From: Datisca glomerata
Lineage: Eukaryota > Streptophyta > Magnoliopsida > Cucurbitales > Datiscaceae
Reading direction: 5' to 3'
Length of the DNA: 64,000 bases
Assembly: GCA_003255025.1 (NCBI GenBank)
Contig: QANY01013200.1
Location: 310,001 to 374,000, forward strand
Part shown: piece after piece, positions 11,020 through 22,010 of the stretch
Numbering within the stretch: position 1 is the first letter of the stretch
How the letters are laid out: each line of letters opens with the position of its first letter
Position numbers and translations under genes: made by a program
Notes under the pieces: model-generated
Databases searched by the model: none
What the model saw: only the letters and a program-made list of their open reading frames with translations
Told to the model about the DNA's origin: nothing

Positions 11020-12540
11020 TCTTCACGGATCATTAAGTTGGGTTGAGGTTTTCATTCTATTAATCTCGCTGCCCCAATAATGCTTCACTCGTTGCCTGTT
11101 CACTTTAAACTCTCTCTCAGTTTTTTCATCGAACAAGTCCACAACTCCATATGGGTAAACTTTAAGCAGCTTGAATGGCCTAAACCAACTTGATTTCAAT
11201 TTCTTAGGAACCAATCTTAGTCTTGAGTTAAATAGCAAAACCTGGGCCCCTGGTCTTAATTCTCGATCCACAATCTTTTTATCATGCCATTTTTTGTCTT
11301 TTCTTTGTAAAGCCTTGCACTCTTATAGGAGAATAACCTTAATTCATCTAATTCATTCAGTTGTAAGGCCCTTCTTTCCCCTATGACAACTCCACATGTC
11401 CACTTGTTTGTGAGTGGTATGTTGTAGCAACCTTATGTTGCACCATGTACTTAGCTAGAATCCCTTCAAATAGCTTATTACAAAAGTGAGTACCCTCATC
11501 ACTTATGATTGCTTGATGGGTCCCAAATCCAGTAAAGATACAGTTTCTAAATGAACTTGACCACTACTTTTACATCATTAGTTGATAAGGCTGCAGCTTC
11601 AACCCATTTTGAGACATAACCCACTACAAAAGTATGTATAAATTTCCAAATGAAGGAAGGAAGGGTCCCATGAAATCTATACCCCAAACATCAAAAAGCT
11701 CAACTTCCTGAATGTTGTTACGTTGCATTTCCTACCTTTGGGATATATTTTCAGTTCTTTGGCATCTATCACAGCTCTTTGCAACCTCATGTGAATCCTT
11801 GAAAACTGTAAACCAAAAATAGCCAAATTGTAGCACTTTAGCAGCTGTCCTCAGTCCTCTAAAATGCCATCCATAAGGTGAAGGGTGACATTACTGTAGT
11901 ATGCTTTGAGCCTCTTCTTCCCATTTTGAGACATAACCCACTGCAGAAGTATGTATAAATTACCAAATGAAGGAAAGAAGGGTCCCATGAAATCTATACC
12001 CCAAACATCAAAAAGCTCAACTTCCTGAATGTTGTTACGTGGCATTTCCTACCTTTGGGATATATTTTCAGTTCTTTGGCATATATCATAGCTCTTTGCC
12101 ACCTCATGTGAATCCTTGAAAAGTGTAAACCAAAAATAGCCAAATTGCATCACTTTAGCAGCTGTCCTCAGTCCTCTAAATGCCCTTCATAAGGTGAGGA
12201 GTGACATTACTATAGTATGCTTTGAGCCTCTTCTTCCGGGACACATCTTTTAAATATCTGGTCAGGACCTTACTTATAGAAATAAGGGTCATCCCAATAA
12301 TAAGCTTTGAGCTGTTGAAAGAATTTCTTTAATCCATGTGAATTACGCTTAGGGGGCAGCATTTCACTTACTAAATAATTGACAATGTCAGCATACCAAA
12401 AGATTTCTAATGTTGAAATTACAAGCAACTACTCATTTGGGAAGGTCTCTATTGTAGCTGAGTCTGCTATAGCTTTGTCCCCTACTTTCATCCTTGACAA
12501 GTTATCTACCACCTTATTCTCTATGCCTTTCTTGTCCTTC
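11020..12540 (-). pseudogene. Gypsy integrase remnant with internal tandem duplication
   Basis: The C-terminal part (11271-11023) reads LFNSRLRLVPKKLKSSWFRPF and then FKVNRQRVKHYWGSE, the typical end of Athila-type integrase. The central core is recognisable around 12000 as [19 protein letters not shown] (first part of the DDE core). That segment occurs twice because 11603-11919 is duplicated at 11920-12237. The zinc-binding N-terminal part lies around 12200-12330, also broken. Stops and frame changes occur throughout. The protein would insert element cDNA into the genome; this copy cannot. Confidence 0.8.
11603..12237. repeat. 317-bp tandem duplication inside integrase
   Basis: Copy 1 is 11603-11919 and copy 2 is 11920-12237, head to tail, with few differences (for example ccactacaaaagtatg against ccactgcagaagtatg). 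The junction is at cttcttcccattttgag (about 11915-11927). Other gypsy integrases have this segment once, so the duplication is secondary. Confidence 0.9.
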
Positions 12541-12557
12541 ATCTCAAGTTCAAACCC

Positions 12558-13660
12558 TTAAAGTAACAAGATCCATCTGATAAGCCGAGGCTTTGCATCT
12601 TTTTTAGAGATCAAATATTTTATGGTAGAATGGTCAGTATAAACAGTTACTTTTATGCCTATGAGATATGCTCTAAATTTATCAAAGGAAAAAACAACAT
12701 CTAATAACTCATTCTCAGTGATGGTGTAGTTCAACTCTACATCAGACAAATTTCTACAAGCACAATACATAGACTGGAAGATTTTACCTTTTCTCTGTCC
12801 CAACAGTGCTCTCACTACATAGTCACTAGCATCACACATAAGCTCAAATGGTCACTCCTAGTTAGGTGCTACAATAATAGATGCGGTGACTAAAACATTT
12901 TTTAGTTCAAGGAAAGCATTCATACATTCATCAGAGAACTCAAAAGCTCTATTGTTTTCTAATAGCATGAACAAAAGTTTTGATATTTTTAAAAAATTTA
13001 TAAGAAACCTTCTATATATTCCTACATGTCCTAAAAAACTCCTAATTCCTTTCACTGAGGTGGGGGTAGGTAGCTTTTCAATGATTTAAATTTTCTTCCT
13101 ATCTACTTCAATTTCCTTTAAAGAAACTCTATGACCTAAGACTATTCCTTTTTGGATAATGAAATGATATTTTTCCAATGTAAGACCAAATTAGTTTCTT
13201 TACATCTTTCTAACACTTTTTTAAGATTAGATAAGTATTTTAAGTATGACTCACCAAAAATAGAAAAGTAATCCATAAATACCTCCAATGGTTGTCCCAC
13301 CTTGTCTGTGAAGTTTGTCATCATACACCTCTAGAATGTTGCTGGATCATTGCACAGCCCAAAAGGCAACCTTTTAAAAGTAAAAGTTCCGTATGGGCAT
13401 GTGAAGGTAGTTTTCTCCTGATCTTCTGGTACTATAGCAACTTGATTGTAACCTGAGTAGCCATCCAGGAAGTAATAATATTCTTTTCCAGCCAGCCTGT
13501 TAATATTTGATAAATGAAAGGTAAGGGAAAATGTTCTCGTAGCTTTATTCATCTTTTTATAATGCCTACACACTCTCCAGCCAGGCAATATTATTGTTGG
13601 AATGCTCTCATCTGCTATAACTACCCCTATTTCTTAGGCACATATTGAACAGGGCTAACC
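12558..13660 (-). pseudogene. Gypsy reverse transcriptase and RNase H remnant
   Basis: Minus strand, in several broken frames. 13588-13331 reads FLDGYSGYNQVAIVPEDQEK and then TFTFKRLPFGLCNDPATF, the canonical gypsy RT blocks. 13324-13142 contains FMDYFSIFGES at the catalytic box, where the family usually has YMDD, so one catalytic Asp is replaced. 13055-12858 reads IRSFLGHVGIYRRFL, the end of the RT connection. 12839-12558 is the RNase H-like part ([10 protein letters not shown] at its start, [19 protein letters not shown]). A frameshift near 13330 and stops separate the pieces. Confidence 0.88.
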
Positions 13661-14239
13661 TATGCACTATTTGAAATGTGATAGATTATCCCAGCAGCAA
13701 ACCGTTTGATGATCTCCTTCTTAACAGCCTATTTCATGATTGGGTTTGGCCTTCTTTGCTGCTATATGGAATTTCTACTTTCTTCTTCCAGCAATATCTT
13801 ATGCATACAAATGGAAGGGATTATCCCCTTAATGTTAGCCATCTGCCATCTAATTGTTCTTTTGTATCTTCACATAACTTCTAAAAATAGCTTCGCATTT
13901 TCAGGGCTTAGGGAGGAAGAAATAATAATAGGCAGTGTATTGTTCTCACTTAACTAAGTATACTTCAAATGGGTAGGAAGGGGTTTTAATTCAAGTAAAG
14001 GTGGGGATTCAACATAAGGCAATGTAGGTTTGTAATGACTTAATTTATTTTCCAAAACCTTAGAGTACCTTTATTTTCATCCATCTATGTGAGTGTTGTT
14101 TCTTCCTCATCACTACTATCTTCATCAAGGATATCCAATCTTGACTTTGGTTAGGTTGCCTTGCTACAGATTATGCATAGTTTCTCCGTCATTATAGAAC
14201 CCATTACAGAAATAGTTGCACATTCTTCTATCTCCTCAT

Positions 14240-14575
14240 CCGGATACTTCATAGCATTGAAGACATTGAAGGTTATTTCTTGATCACCGACATTATTGCG
14301 AGCTCTTCTTTTTTCCACATCAATTATTGTCCTTCCTGTAGCTAGAAGGTCTTCCCAGTATGATGGGTACTTCTTTGTATGCTTTTAAAGTCCAGAATGA
14401 TAAAATCTACTAGAAATATGAATTTATCAACTCACACTAGAACATTTTCTATCTTACCTTCTAGATAGACATAAGACCTATCAGCCAGTTGCCGAATGAT
14501 AGTAGTTGGCCTGACTTTTACTATTCCCAACTTTTTTAAGATGGATAAGGGCATGAGGTTGAAGCCTGCTCCTAA
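14240..14575 (-). pseudogene. Gypsy aspartic protease remnant
   Basis: Minus strand. The frame reads LCSLGAGFNLMPLSI and then LGIVKVRPTTIIRQLADRSY. In this family the catalytic motif is D-L/S-G-A; here the Asp is Ser, so the protease would be inactive even without the downstream stops. Confidence 0.75.
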
Positions 14576-14839
14576 TGAGCATAGGACTCTCCCATAGTGA
14601 GTCTTCCCAATTACATAGGGAATGGTAAAACTACCTGGATCCTTAAGCTTTGGGGGAATCTTATTCTACAAAATCAGACTGTATTCTTGAGTCAAGGCTA
14701 TAGTTTCAAAATCTTCAAGCCTTCTCCTTTTGGTAAAACATTCCTTCATAAATTTGACGTAGTTTGGCATCTACTACAAGGCTTCCATGAAAGGTATGTT
14801 TATATGTAGCTCTTTCAATATGTTAAGAAATTTATTGAA

Positions 14840-15330
14840 CTATCCATCTAGCTTCTTCTTTTGCAGCCTTTGAGAAAATGGAGGCAAAGACCCTTGCACA
14901 TCTTCAACTCTCTGCTCTGCAGTCTTGGATGCTACCTTGGATGCTACAACAGATAATGCTACAACATGCTGTTCTATTATATCTTTGCTCTGACTTGCTT
15001 CCTTGGTTCTATTTTTATTCTTATCTTCTTTTCCATCAGTAAGTTGGGTTTCCACCTTTCCACTTCTCAAATGTACTAGTTTCTAGTGCTCTTTTCCTTT
15101 TCTTGTAGGATTTTCAGTATTGCTAGGCAAATCTCCTTGTGGGCTTGTATTCAATGCATTGGCTAGCTGTCCAACCTGATTCTCTAAATTTCTCAGAGCT
15201 ACTGCCTGACTCTGGATCATTACAGATTAATTCTGAATTACTGATTCATTCTTTTCTATGTATTCTTTCAGAAGATTCTCCAATGTGTCAGGTTGCTTAG
15301 TTGTTTCTTGTTTCTCCAAAAATTTATACT
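14840..15330 (-). pseudogene. Gypsy gag C-terminal remnant
   Basis: Minus strand. The frame contains ALRNLENQVGQLANALNTSP followed by PQGDLPSNTENPTRKGKEH and LRSGKVETQ, the typical end of Athila-type gag just before the protease. The element is cut at about 15330, in the upstream Gln/Asn-rich part. The zinc-knuckle and N-terminal domains are absent. Confidence 0.75.
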
Positions 15331-17535
15331 ATTTTATAATGATCTGATATACAATAAATTAATTATATTCCTTCCATTTGAAATCTTGAGTTTTGTAACT
15401 GATGTTGTTTAATTAATGGTCAATATTATATGTTACGGTAGAGTTAATCATAGATGAGATCTACTGTAACCTATAATTGGTGAATATATAATAAGTTAGT
15501 CTTGGATGATGAACGGCCAAGAAAAACTCTTCTGTCTCACTTTGTGTCCTTGCATATGAACGTGCATCTGAAATGTAAAATATATGTTCCCACCCTTGTT
15601 CATATTTTTAATTTCTAATTTCTATATTATTTCATATTATTTTATTTACCTAAATTGTATCTCATGTTCTTAATTTGTTTTTGAATTTTTCACATAAGTT
15701 GTATTTTATATTATTTAGTTTGTTAATATTTTTTATCAATTTATCAAAATATTATTATCTTTCTTACATCAAACATAGATTTTTGTTTTTATATTTGTGA
15801 AGTATGCATGTGCTTTAAATCTATTATGTATAAAGTTGATTATGGACACTTAAAATTGTGTTAAATCTCATATCCAACTTGACGCTAAATGTTAATTCTC
15901 AATTTTTCATCTTTGATAAATAGGTAGGAATTAATACATGATTAGTTAGAAAGATTTAAAAAAGTTATTGATAAATTAGTCTATGTTATGGTTTAATAAA
16001 TAGTAAGGGGTGGATAAAAAAAATTCTTTTGAAAAGTCTTCAGAAAGATGCATTAACTTTGGGAAAAACGGAGACAATAATATATTATATTAATATCAAA
16101 AACATTATTACAACAATTTAATTGAAATATCTTAATTAATGTACAATACATTATTATGGAATCAAGTCCTTGTAACTGCCTTGACAAAAAAAGTCCGAAA
16201 ATACAAAAGGCATTTTTCACTCTAGTAAAGGACATATATACTATTCAATTTTTCAATACACATACATATTAAAACTTTCGGACCTTTTAAACTTCTTTGC
16301 GGCAAAAAAAAAATGTCATTTCTGTCATATGCACTACCATATGGTTTTGGAATTTTCGTACTTTCTTTAATGGCTATTAAGATTGATCATACTTCAAGTT
16401 TTTACTCCCATAACTATACATAATTACTTCAGTTATTCCTCAGCCACACACCTCATCCTAATCTTTGTTCTTTGATGATATATAATGCATATCTCTACTT
16501 CTTTGAATTTTGATAGTGAAATTTGACATATTTGCATGATTATCATGTAAAAGAACACATAGGATACAAAATACCATACTCCTTATTATGGACTTCCCAT
16601 TATATATTATTGGTTTGATTCATGAAGCAAATATAGTAAGGTCATCAAATTCTATATACATCACACTACATTATTCCTGAGCCTGACGGTGGGCACAGAA
16701 GAAATTCCTGTAGGCCTGCATGTAACAATTATGTATATGCATGCTTTGTATATATTGAAATCTTAATTTCATTTCGTTATTGTATTTACGTTTTGTTTGT
16801 CAATTGTGCAATAATATGTTCTTCAACTGAAATTTTATCGAGGTTATAGATGAAGAAGTTGAATTGGAGATATGCTTAAAACAATTCAAACAAACAAGGA
16901 GGACTAGTGATGATGGAGGCGACAATGATGTAGAAAAAGGATAATGAAATTGAGTAAATAGACAGATTGAATCAAGCAACAACTATAAGAGTTACTAGTA
17001 ATAGCATACATGCGTTACATATGAACTATATATAAAATCTAATATATGAGATGAACGTGTCTTAGAATTATCATATATCATTAAATATATATACGATTAT
17101 TCTTTTATTATCTATCTCCTAATTATTGATATATAACTTGAATATATATATATATATATATACATACACATATATATTCAAATATATATTAACTGGTAAA
17201 GTTACAATAAACAAAAAATTACTAACTAAAAAACTATATACAGTTCGATTATCATTTTAGAGATTATACAACTAATATGCAGATAAATTGTCCATGAATG
17301 TGTTTTATTGATTCTACATTTTTATATATTATGTAGATATTATGAATTATAAATAGATTATAGTGTATATATATTACTACTATTACAAAAAGTCCTATTA
17401 TTATTTCATTGTTGTTGTAATTGTTATTATTATAATTTTTTTTGAAACTATTATAATTATTATTTGAATATGAAAATTATAATACAACCCATCAATCTCC
17501 ATAATTAATTATTATTCAATGACTAGTGGGCTATT
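15331..17535. other. AT-rich DNA without recognised genes
   Basis: No coding family, terminal repeat or LTR was recognised. A TA microsatellite (about 17143-17162) and neighbouring TA-rich runs are the only clear structures. Open frames of about 60 codons here are of the size expected by chance. Confidence 0.5.
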
Positions 17536-19050
17536 TTTTTAAGTTAGTGAGAGAGTAAATATAAGCGGCTCCTTGTGGTAGGTTCCAAGCACTCCCTTTC
17601 AAACAATTAGTGTCAGGACTAATAAGGAAGAGCTGTATTTTTTTGGTTCCTATTCCCTCCAACCTTTCCTGGGTATGGAGGAAACTCTTAAAACTCAGGA
17701 GAAGTTCCTGCATTTCTACTCAGATCTAGGTAGTGGGTCTTCTGTTAAACTCCTTACTGACAAATGACACCCTCTAAGCATCCTTCTGATCAGGTTGGGC
17801 AGAAGTTAATGACTAGGACATGCTAGTCACTTGATTCCATAGTGGCTGAGGTCATTTACGATGGGCAGTGGCTGTGTGGCCATCAACCAACTTATGTGAG
17901 CTTACTGAAATTAGAAGCAACCACTTACTCCCACCAAAACCTCACTTCCCTGATGTTTGGTCCTGGAGTGCTAGCCCTTAACGAGCAGTTTTCTGCTTCC
18001 CACACCTACTCCTTCCTCACCCCCTGGAGAAATTAGGTGAGCAAAACTGGTTTAGTGCAAGTATCACATTCCAAGGTGCAGTTTTATCTATTGGTTGATT
18101 ATTCTAAATAAGTTGGCCACTAGAGATAGGATTGCACAATGGAATTCTGGCCATGCATGAAATGATCTTGATTGTGTATTTTGTGTGGGGTATCCTGAAG
18201 CCCACTCTGATTTATTCTTTGGGTGTGTTTTCGCTAAGCCGGTCTGCGCTGTTTTGATACAAAAATGTGGCCTTGTGTGCATGCTTCTAACTAGAAACAA
18301 TTGATCTCATGGTTGCCGGATTGGGGGAGTGGCAAGACCATTACATGTAAAGGGCTTCATTGTAAATCATGCTTACTCCTTAGCTAGCCCGATCTCCTGT
18401 TTATGAAATGAATTAATGCTTGGGGGCCTGCTGTTTTGTGCTAGTAGTGGATCCAGATTGGCTAACCGTGCAGGTTCTGTGCTGTTTGTGCATGTCTGTG
18501 TATTATGATTATGTTTATAGCTTAGGGGATGGTTCTAACCCTTAGCTCCCCCTGCACCACAGTTTAGATTCTACATGTTTTACTTGACTTTGTGTGGTCC
18601 TAGTGACTGAGTTAAACTCAGCTGACTTGGTTGAATTGCTAGATTGGACAATATCTTGTAATGTTGATCTATTTCTAAAGCCCCCCCCCCCCCCCCCCCC
18701 CNCCCCCCCCCCCCCTCTCGTCCCTTTATGTGACACTATCTCTGGGGTTGGTCTTTGTTTTTATATGCTCTTGTGATGTAAGCTTGGGGTCTGTCTTATA
18801 AAGACCTCGATGCAGTGTTGTTTGGTTTTAGCTGCTGGATCTTTGGTTGTGTTTTTTGCGGCTGTATTGACTGTCTGAATGTAAACTTGGGGCCTGTTTA
18901 TGAAGGCCCAAAGCTCTTGTTTTTGTGCTCCTATGGCTTCCTGTCCTAGACTTGGCTTGTTCTTCATTGGCTCTAAAAGGCCTGATCTGCTTTCTTTGAC
19001 CATGTATACCCTTAGCACTGCTTTGCTCTGCTAAAGATGAAGTTATTGCG
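17536..19050 (+). pseudogene. LINE (non-LTR retrotransposon) 3' end
   Basis: Plus strand, several frames. 17536-17720 resembles the linker after LINE reverse transcriptase (LQPFLGMEETLKTQEKFLHF, then SDLGSGSS). Near 18095-18300 the frame reads LNKLATRDRIAQWNSGHA and then DCVFCVGYPEAHSDLFFGC, the zf-RVT zinc-binding region with its Cys pairs. 18400-19050 is G/T-rich non-coding sequence that fits a LINE 3' UTR. It includes a poly-C run with an N at 18679-18713. Stops interrupt the coding part. The RT core is not present upstream, so this is a 5'-truncated copy, the usual fate of LINE insertions. Confidence 0.75.
18679..18713. other. Poly-C run containing N (assembly uncertainty)
   Basis: An uninterrupted C homopolymer with one unresolved base. 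Its length is not reliable, and the Gly- and Pro-rich frames over it are artefacts. Confidence 0.95.
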
Positions 19051-21098
19051 TACTGAGCGAGCTATCTACAGCATTATGGTCTCTTGGGATGCAACGTTGA
19101 CTGTGAGTTGACTTTTGACCTTGCGTTGACTTTGTGTTGATTATTTGGCTTATTTTGGGCTGCATTTTGGGGTCTCTTTTATGGATCCTGTGTGGACTCA
19201 TGATGTTATTTTACTAGACCAGCTTGGTATTGATTTTGGTGTTGACTTTGTTGACTTTAGGACAGTAGAATTACGAGAGAACTGCAAAAATGACTCATTT
19301 TCTAGCTCAAGTTGCAAAAATGTCTAGAAATTATTTTTATTGCAAAAATGGCCGAAATATGGTAGACAATTTATTTACCTTCGTATAATTTAGGTAAATA
19401 AATATTTACCACTGTCACATATTTCGGTCATTTTTGCAACTCCACCCAGAAACCTGTATTTTCCTGCTATTTTTCCTATAATTATTATTTGTAAATTTCA
19501 CTGGGGTATGTCTCTTGTATTTGTATAAGTATCTTCTCGATTTCTAACACATTCTTTTACCCCAAAAAATGAGAATTTCATTAATTATTCTATTTAAGGC
19601 TAATACCGACTAATAAGTGTGTGACACATATATTTTTAAAAGGTATTATGGGATTAATAAAATAAATGTATAGATAAAGTTATCCAAAAATGATTCTCTT
19701 AGACATGTGATTTTTAATATATTATAGATTATCATAATATTAGTTTAATATATTATAGATTATCATAATATTAGTTTAATTGTATTTGAATAGATGACAA
19801 GGAGTGATCTTTTCTCTCGATCTAATAAATGATTTAGCCTCTTAATCTTTATACTTCTTATATACAACTAAAAATAATATATATTATACTATAAATATTT
19901 CATTCCATGCAAAGCATGGGTATTTTACTAATTTGGTAAGATAAGTTGGTAAAGATGCTAGAACTCACGTCCAAACCTTAGAATGGTTAGGGTCATACAT
20001 TTCAGTTCCTCAAATTCCACGTAAAATTTGTAATTTGAAAAAAAATAACTGAAAATTTTGTATTTTGACAAATTTTATTGGTTTATGCCTTTGTAGTTAT
20101 TGGATATGAAGAGTTCAAATCTCGGCCACAGGACTCAATAAGGAAATAGAATGAATCATTAATTGGTCCAAAAGTGATAGTGACATGTGAAAACAGTCGA
20201 ACAGTTAAGCATTCTCAAAACAAACACGGCGGCACTTGAAGTAGTTACAGGTCACATTGTTTGTTGGAGTAAAAGTAGTACTTCTATATGGATATATTTC
20301 AAAAAAAAGTATTTTTATAATAATAAAATAATTGATTAAATTTTAAAATTGTTAAATTGTTAAATGTGATAACTATCTGTACATTAATTTGGTAAATAAT
20401 TTTAATGATCCTTAGAATTACTCAACAAAAAAGTAATGTCATGAACATCACACTGTATTCAAATTTATATCACGGATTGAAAACTCTTTTTCATTTTTTT
20501 AAACTAGATTATTTTTCTCTTGAAGCGTGGTGTAGATTTGCATGTGCTACTCATTCGTAACAATGATTCAAAACATTTTGCTTATTAATGACGAAGTAAT
20601 TGTCAAAGTAGTTGGAGTTTAGAAAAGGTCTTGATTGTTTGTACATTTCATTATCTTTTTCTCTGTCATAGGTCCATGTTTTCTCTCATCTGTAACTATG
20701 TAGCATTCAATTGGCATGGAGGTTGGAAGTTGTCCGCCAAAGTTGATGAATATATGATTTACTTGTTGGAATTTTTATATGCCGGCTGCTATTGATTAGT
20801 AATTTAATTTTGTAAATCAGTTTGATTTTTTGGGGTAAATATATCGTTTTGCAAACTAAACAACCACACGAAGTGCCGTCCATGGATTATAAAACAAAGT
20901 AGGCCAAGAAAGAAAAGCCAACAGAGAAAGCTTCACCAATAAATGAGGAGGAAAATTCAATTAAGATTAGAGAAACCTGTTAAGCTCAGAATCAAAGATG
21001 TATCTTTGTTTCCAAATCACATCTCTCACGGTGTTAAGTATGAGTCTACACATTGTCTATCCATCTCTAAATTTACCTAAAAAATTCTAAGGCTTCAT
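19051..21098. other. Intergenic DNA with a foldback element and a small tandem repeat
   Basis: No gene was recognised. It contains the foldback element at 19341-19438 and a 31-bp unit repeated twice at 19715-19777 (taatatattatagattatca core). The remainder is AT-rich. Confidence 0.5.
19341..19438. repeat. Short foldback (MITE-like) element
   Basis: The arm tgcaaaaatggccgaaatat (19341-19360) pairs with atttcggtcatttttgca (19421-19438), and inner parts ttatttacct and aggtaaataaat also pair around a short loop. Further tgcaaaaatg words at 19285 and 19313 show the outer sequence is repetitive. No target duplication was verified. Confidence 0.75.
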
Positions 21099-21718
21099 CA
21101 CTACAAGAAAACTCATTTTGAGGAATAAAACTTTTAGCCACGAAGTTAAATTCGTCGCTAAAAGTCAATTTTCAGCGACCAACTTTTTTGTTGATCGCTA
21201 AAGACGGTCTATTGCGACGCTGTTTTTGCGCATCATATTATGTTTCATCCGGGAAGAAAAAAGAGTAGAATGCCAATTTTTAGGGCTTTACCGAAAAAGC
21301 ACTACCAGTTTTTAGGGCTTTTACTGAGAAATATTTAAATTCATCGGTGAAAGCCTTCTTTTTACTGATAAGTAAAAAGTTGGTCGTAAAAGTCTTGTAT
21401 TAGCGACCAATTTAATGCTTCATCGGTAAAGGTAGAAGTTTTACAGACGATTAAATTAGATCATCGCTAAAAGCTGCCTAACCTTATTAAAATGACGTCA
21501 TTTTAACAATGTAGCCAGCTCATACGCACAAAAAATTAAATAAATAAAACCCTCACATTTCCCTCAGCTCCTTTCCCCGCGCAGAGCCTTTCCCCTCTCA
21601 CCCCCTGCAATAGAGACTTTCCCCTCTCATCCCCGTGGCAGAGCTCCTCTGTTTGCCTTCATTTGTCATCGTTTGTCGTCGAGCTCTCCATTGTCTTTGT
21701 CCGTGTAGGTAAGCAAAC

Positions 21719-21769
<51 letters not shown>

Positions 21770-22010
21770 GTGTTGCCCTTCATTTTCTTCTCTTCTCTTC
21801 TCTAAATTTTTTGTTGTACTATGCATGTTGTTTCTATAATAGCCGAGCTCTACATTGTTGAACATAGAAGGCAAAAGAAAAGACACTTACAAAGCTCGGT
21901 TGGACCTAGCCGATATGAATATGAGAAAAGAATTACACCTTGAACGGAAAGGGAACAATATTTTAATTCACCGAAGTGAAGCATATGCATGTACTATTAC
22001 TGGTAATTTA
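21099..22010 (+). mobile_element. CACTA transposon 5' end with TNP2 transposase fragment
   Basis: Begins CACTACAAGAAAAC at 21099. Subterminal tcgtcgctaaaag/gcgaccaa words run to about 21480. A C/T-rich leader follows, with a splice-donor-like gtaagc at 21709 and a (CT)n microsatellite at about 21722-21765. At 21865-21990 a plus-strand exon-like frame reads KARLDLADMNMRKELHLERK, a hallmark of the C-terminal part of TNP2-type transposase upstream of DUF4218. It is followed by a donor-like ggtaatt. The catalytic core between leader and fragment is missing. No right terminus was found. Confidence 0.72.
21722..21765. repeat. (CT)n microsatellite
   Basis: About 22 uninterrupted CT units directly after the leader of the CACTA element. 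Confidence 0.95.

Larger units (their letters stand above)
10920..15330 (-). mobile_element. Decayed gypsy (Athila-like) gag-pol, 5' truncated
   Basis: Reading from 15330 leftwards on the minus strand, the order is gag C-terminus, aspartic protease, reverse transcriptase, RNase H, integrase, and the GRQPR region that follows integrase in this lineage. This is the Ty3/gypsy order. Many stops and frameshifts interrupt it. The 5' LTR and the gag N-terminus are missing: sequence right of about 15330 has no similarity. The left end runs into AT-rich DNA near 10920, and no LTR is seen there. Confidence 0.85.

Noticed and set aside
18542..18776. Gly-rich and Pro-rich frames
   Set aside because: They cross the poly-C/N run and exist only because of the homopolymer.
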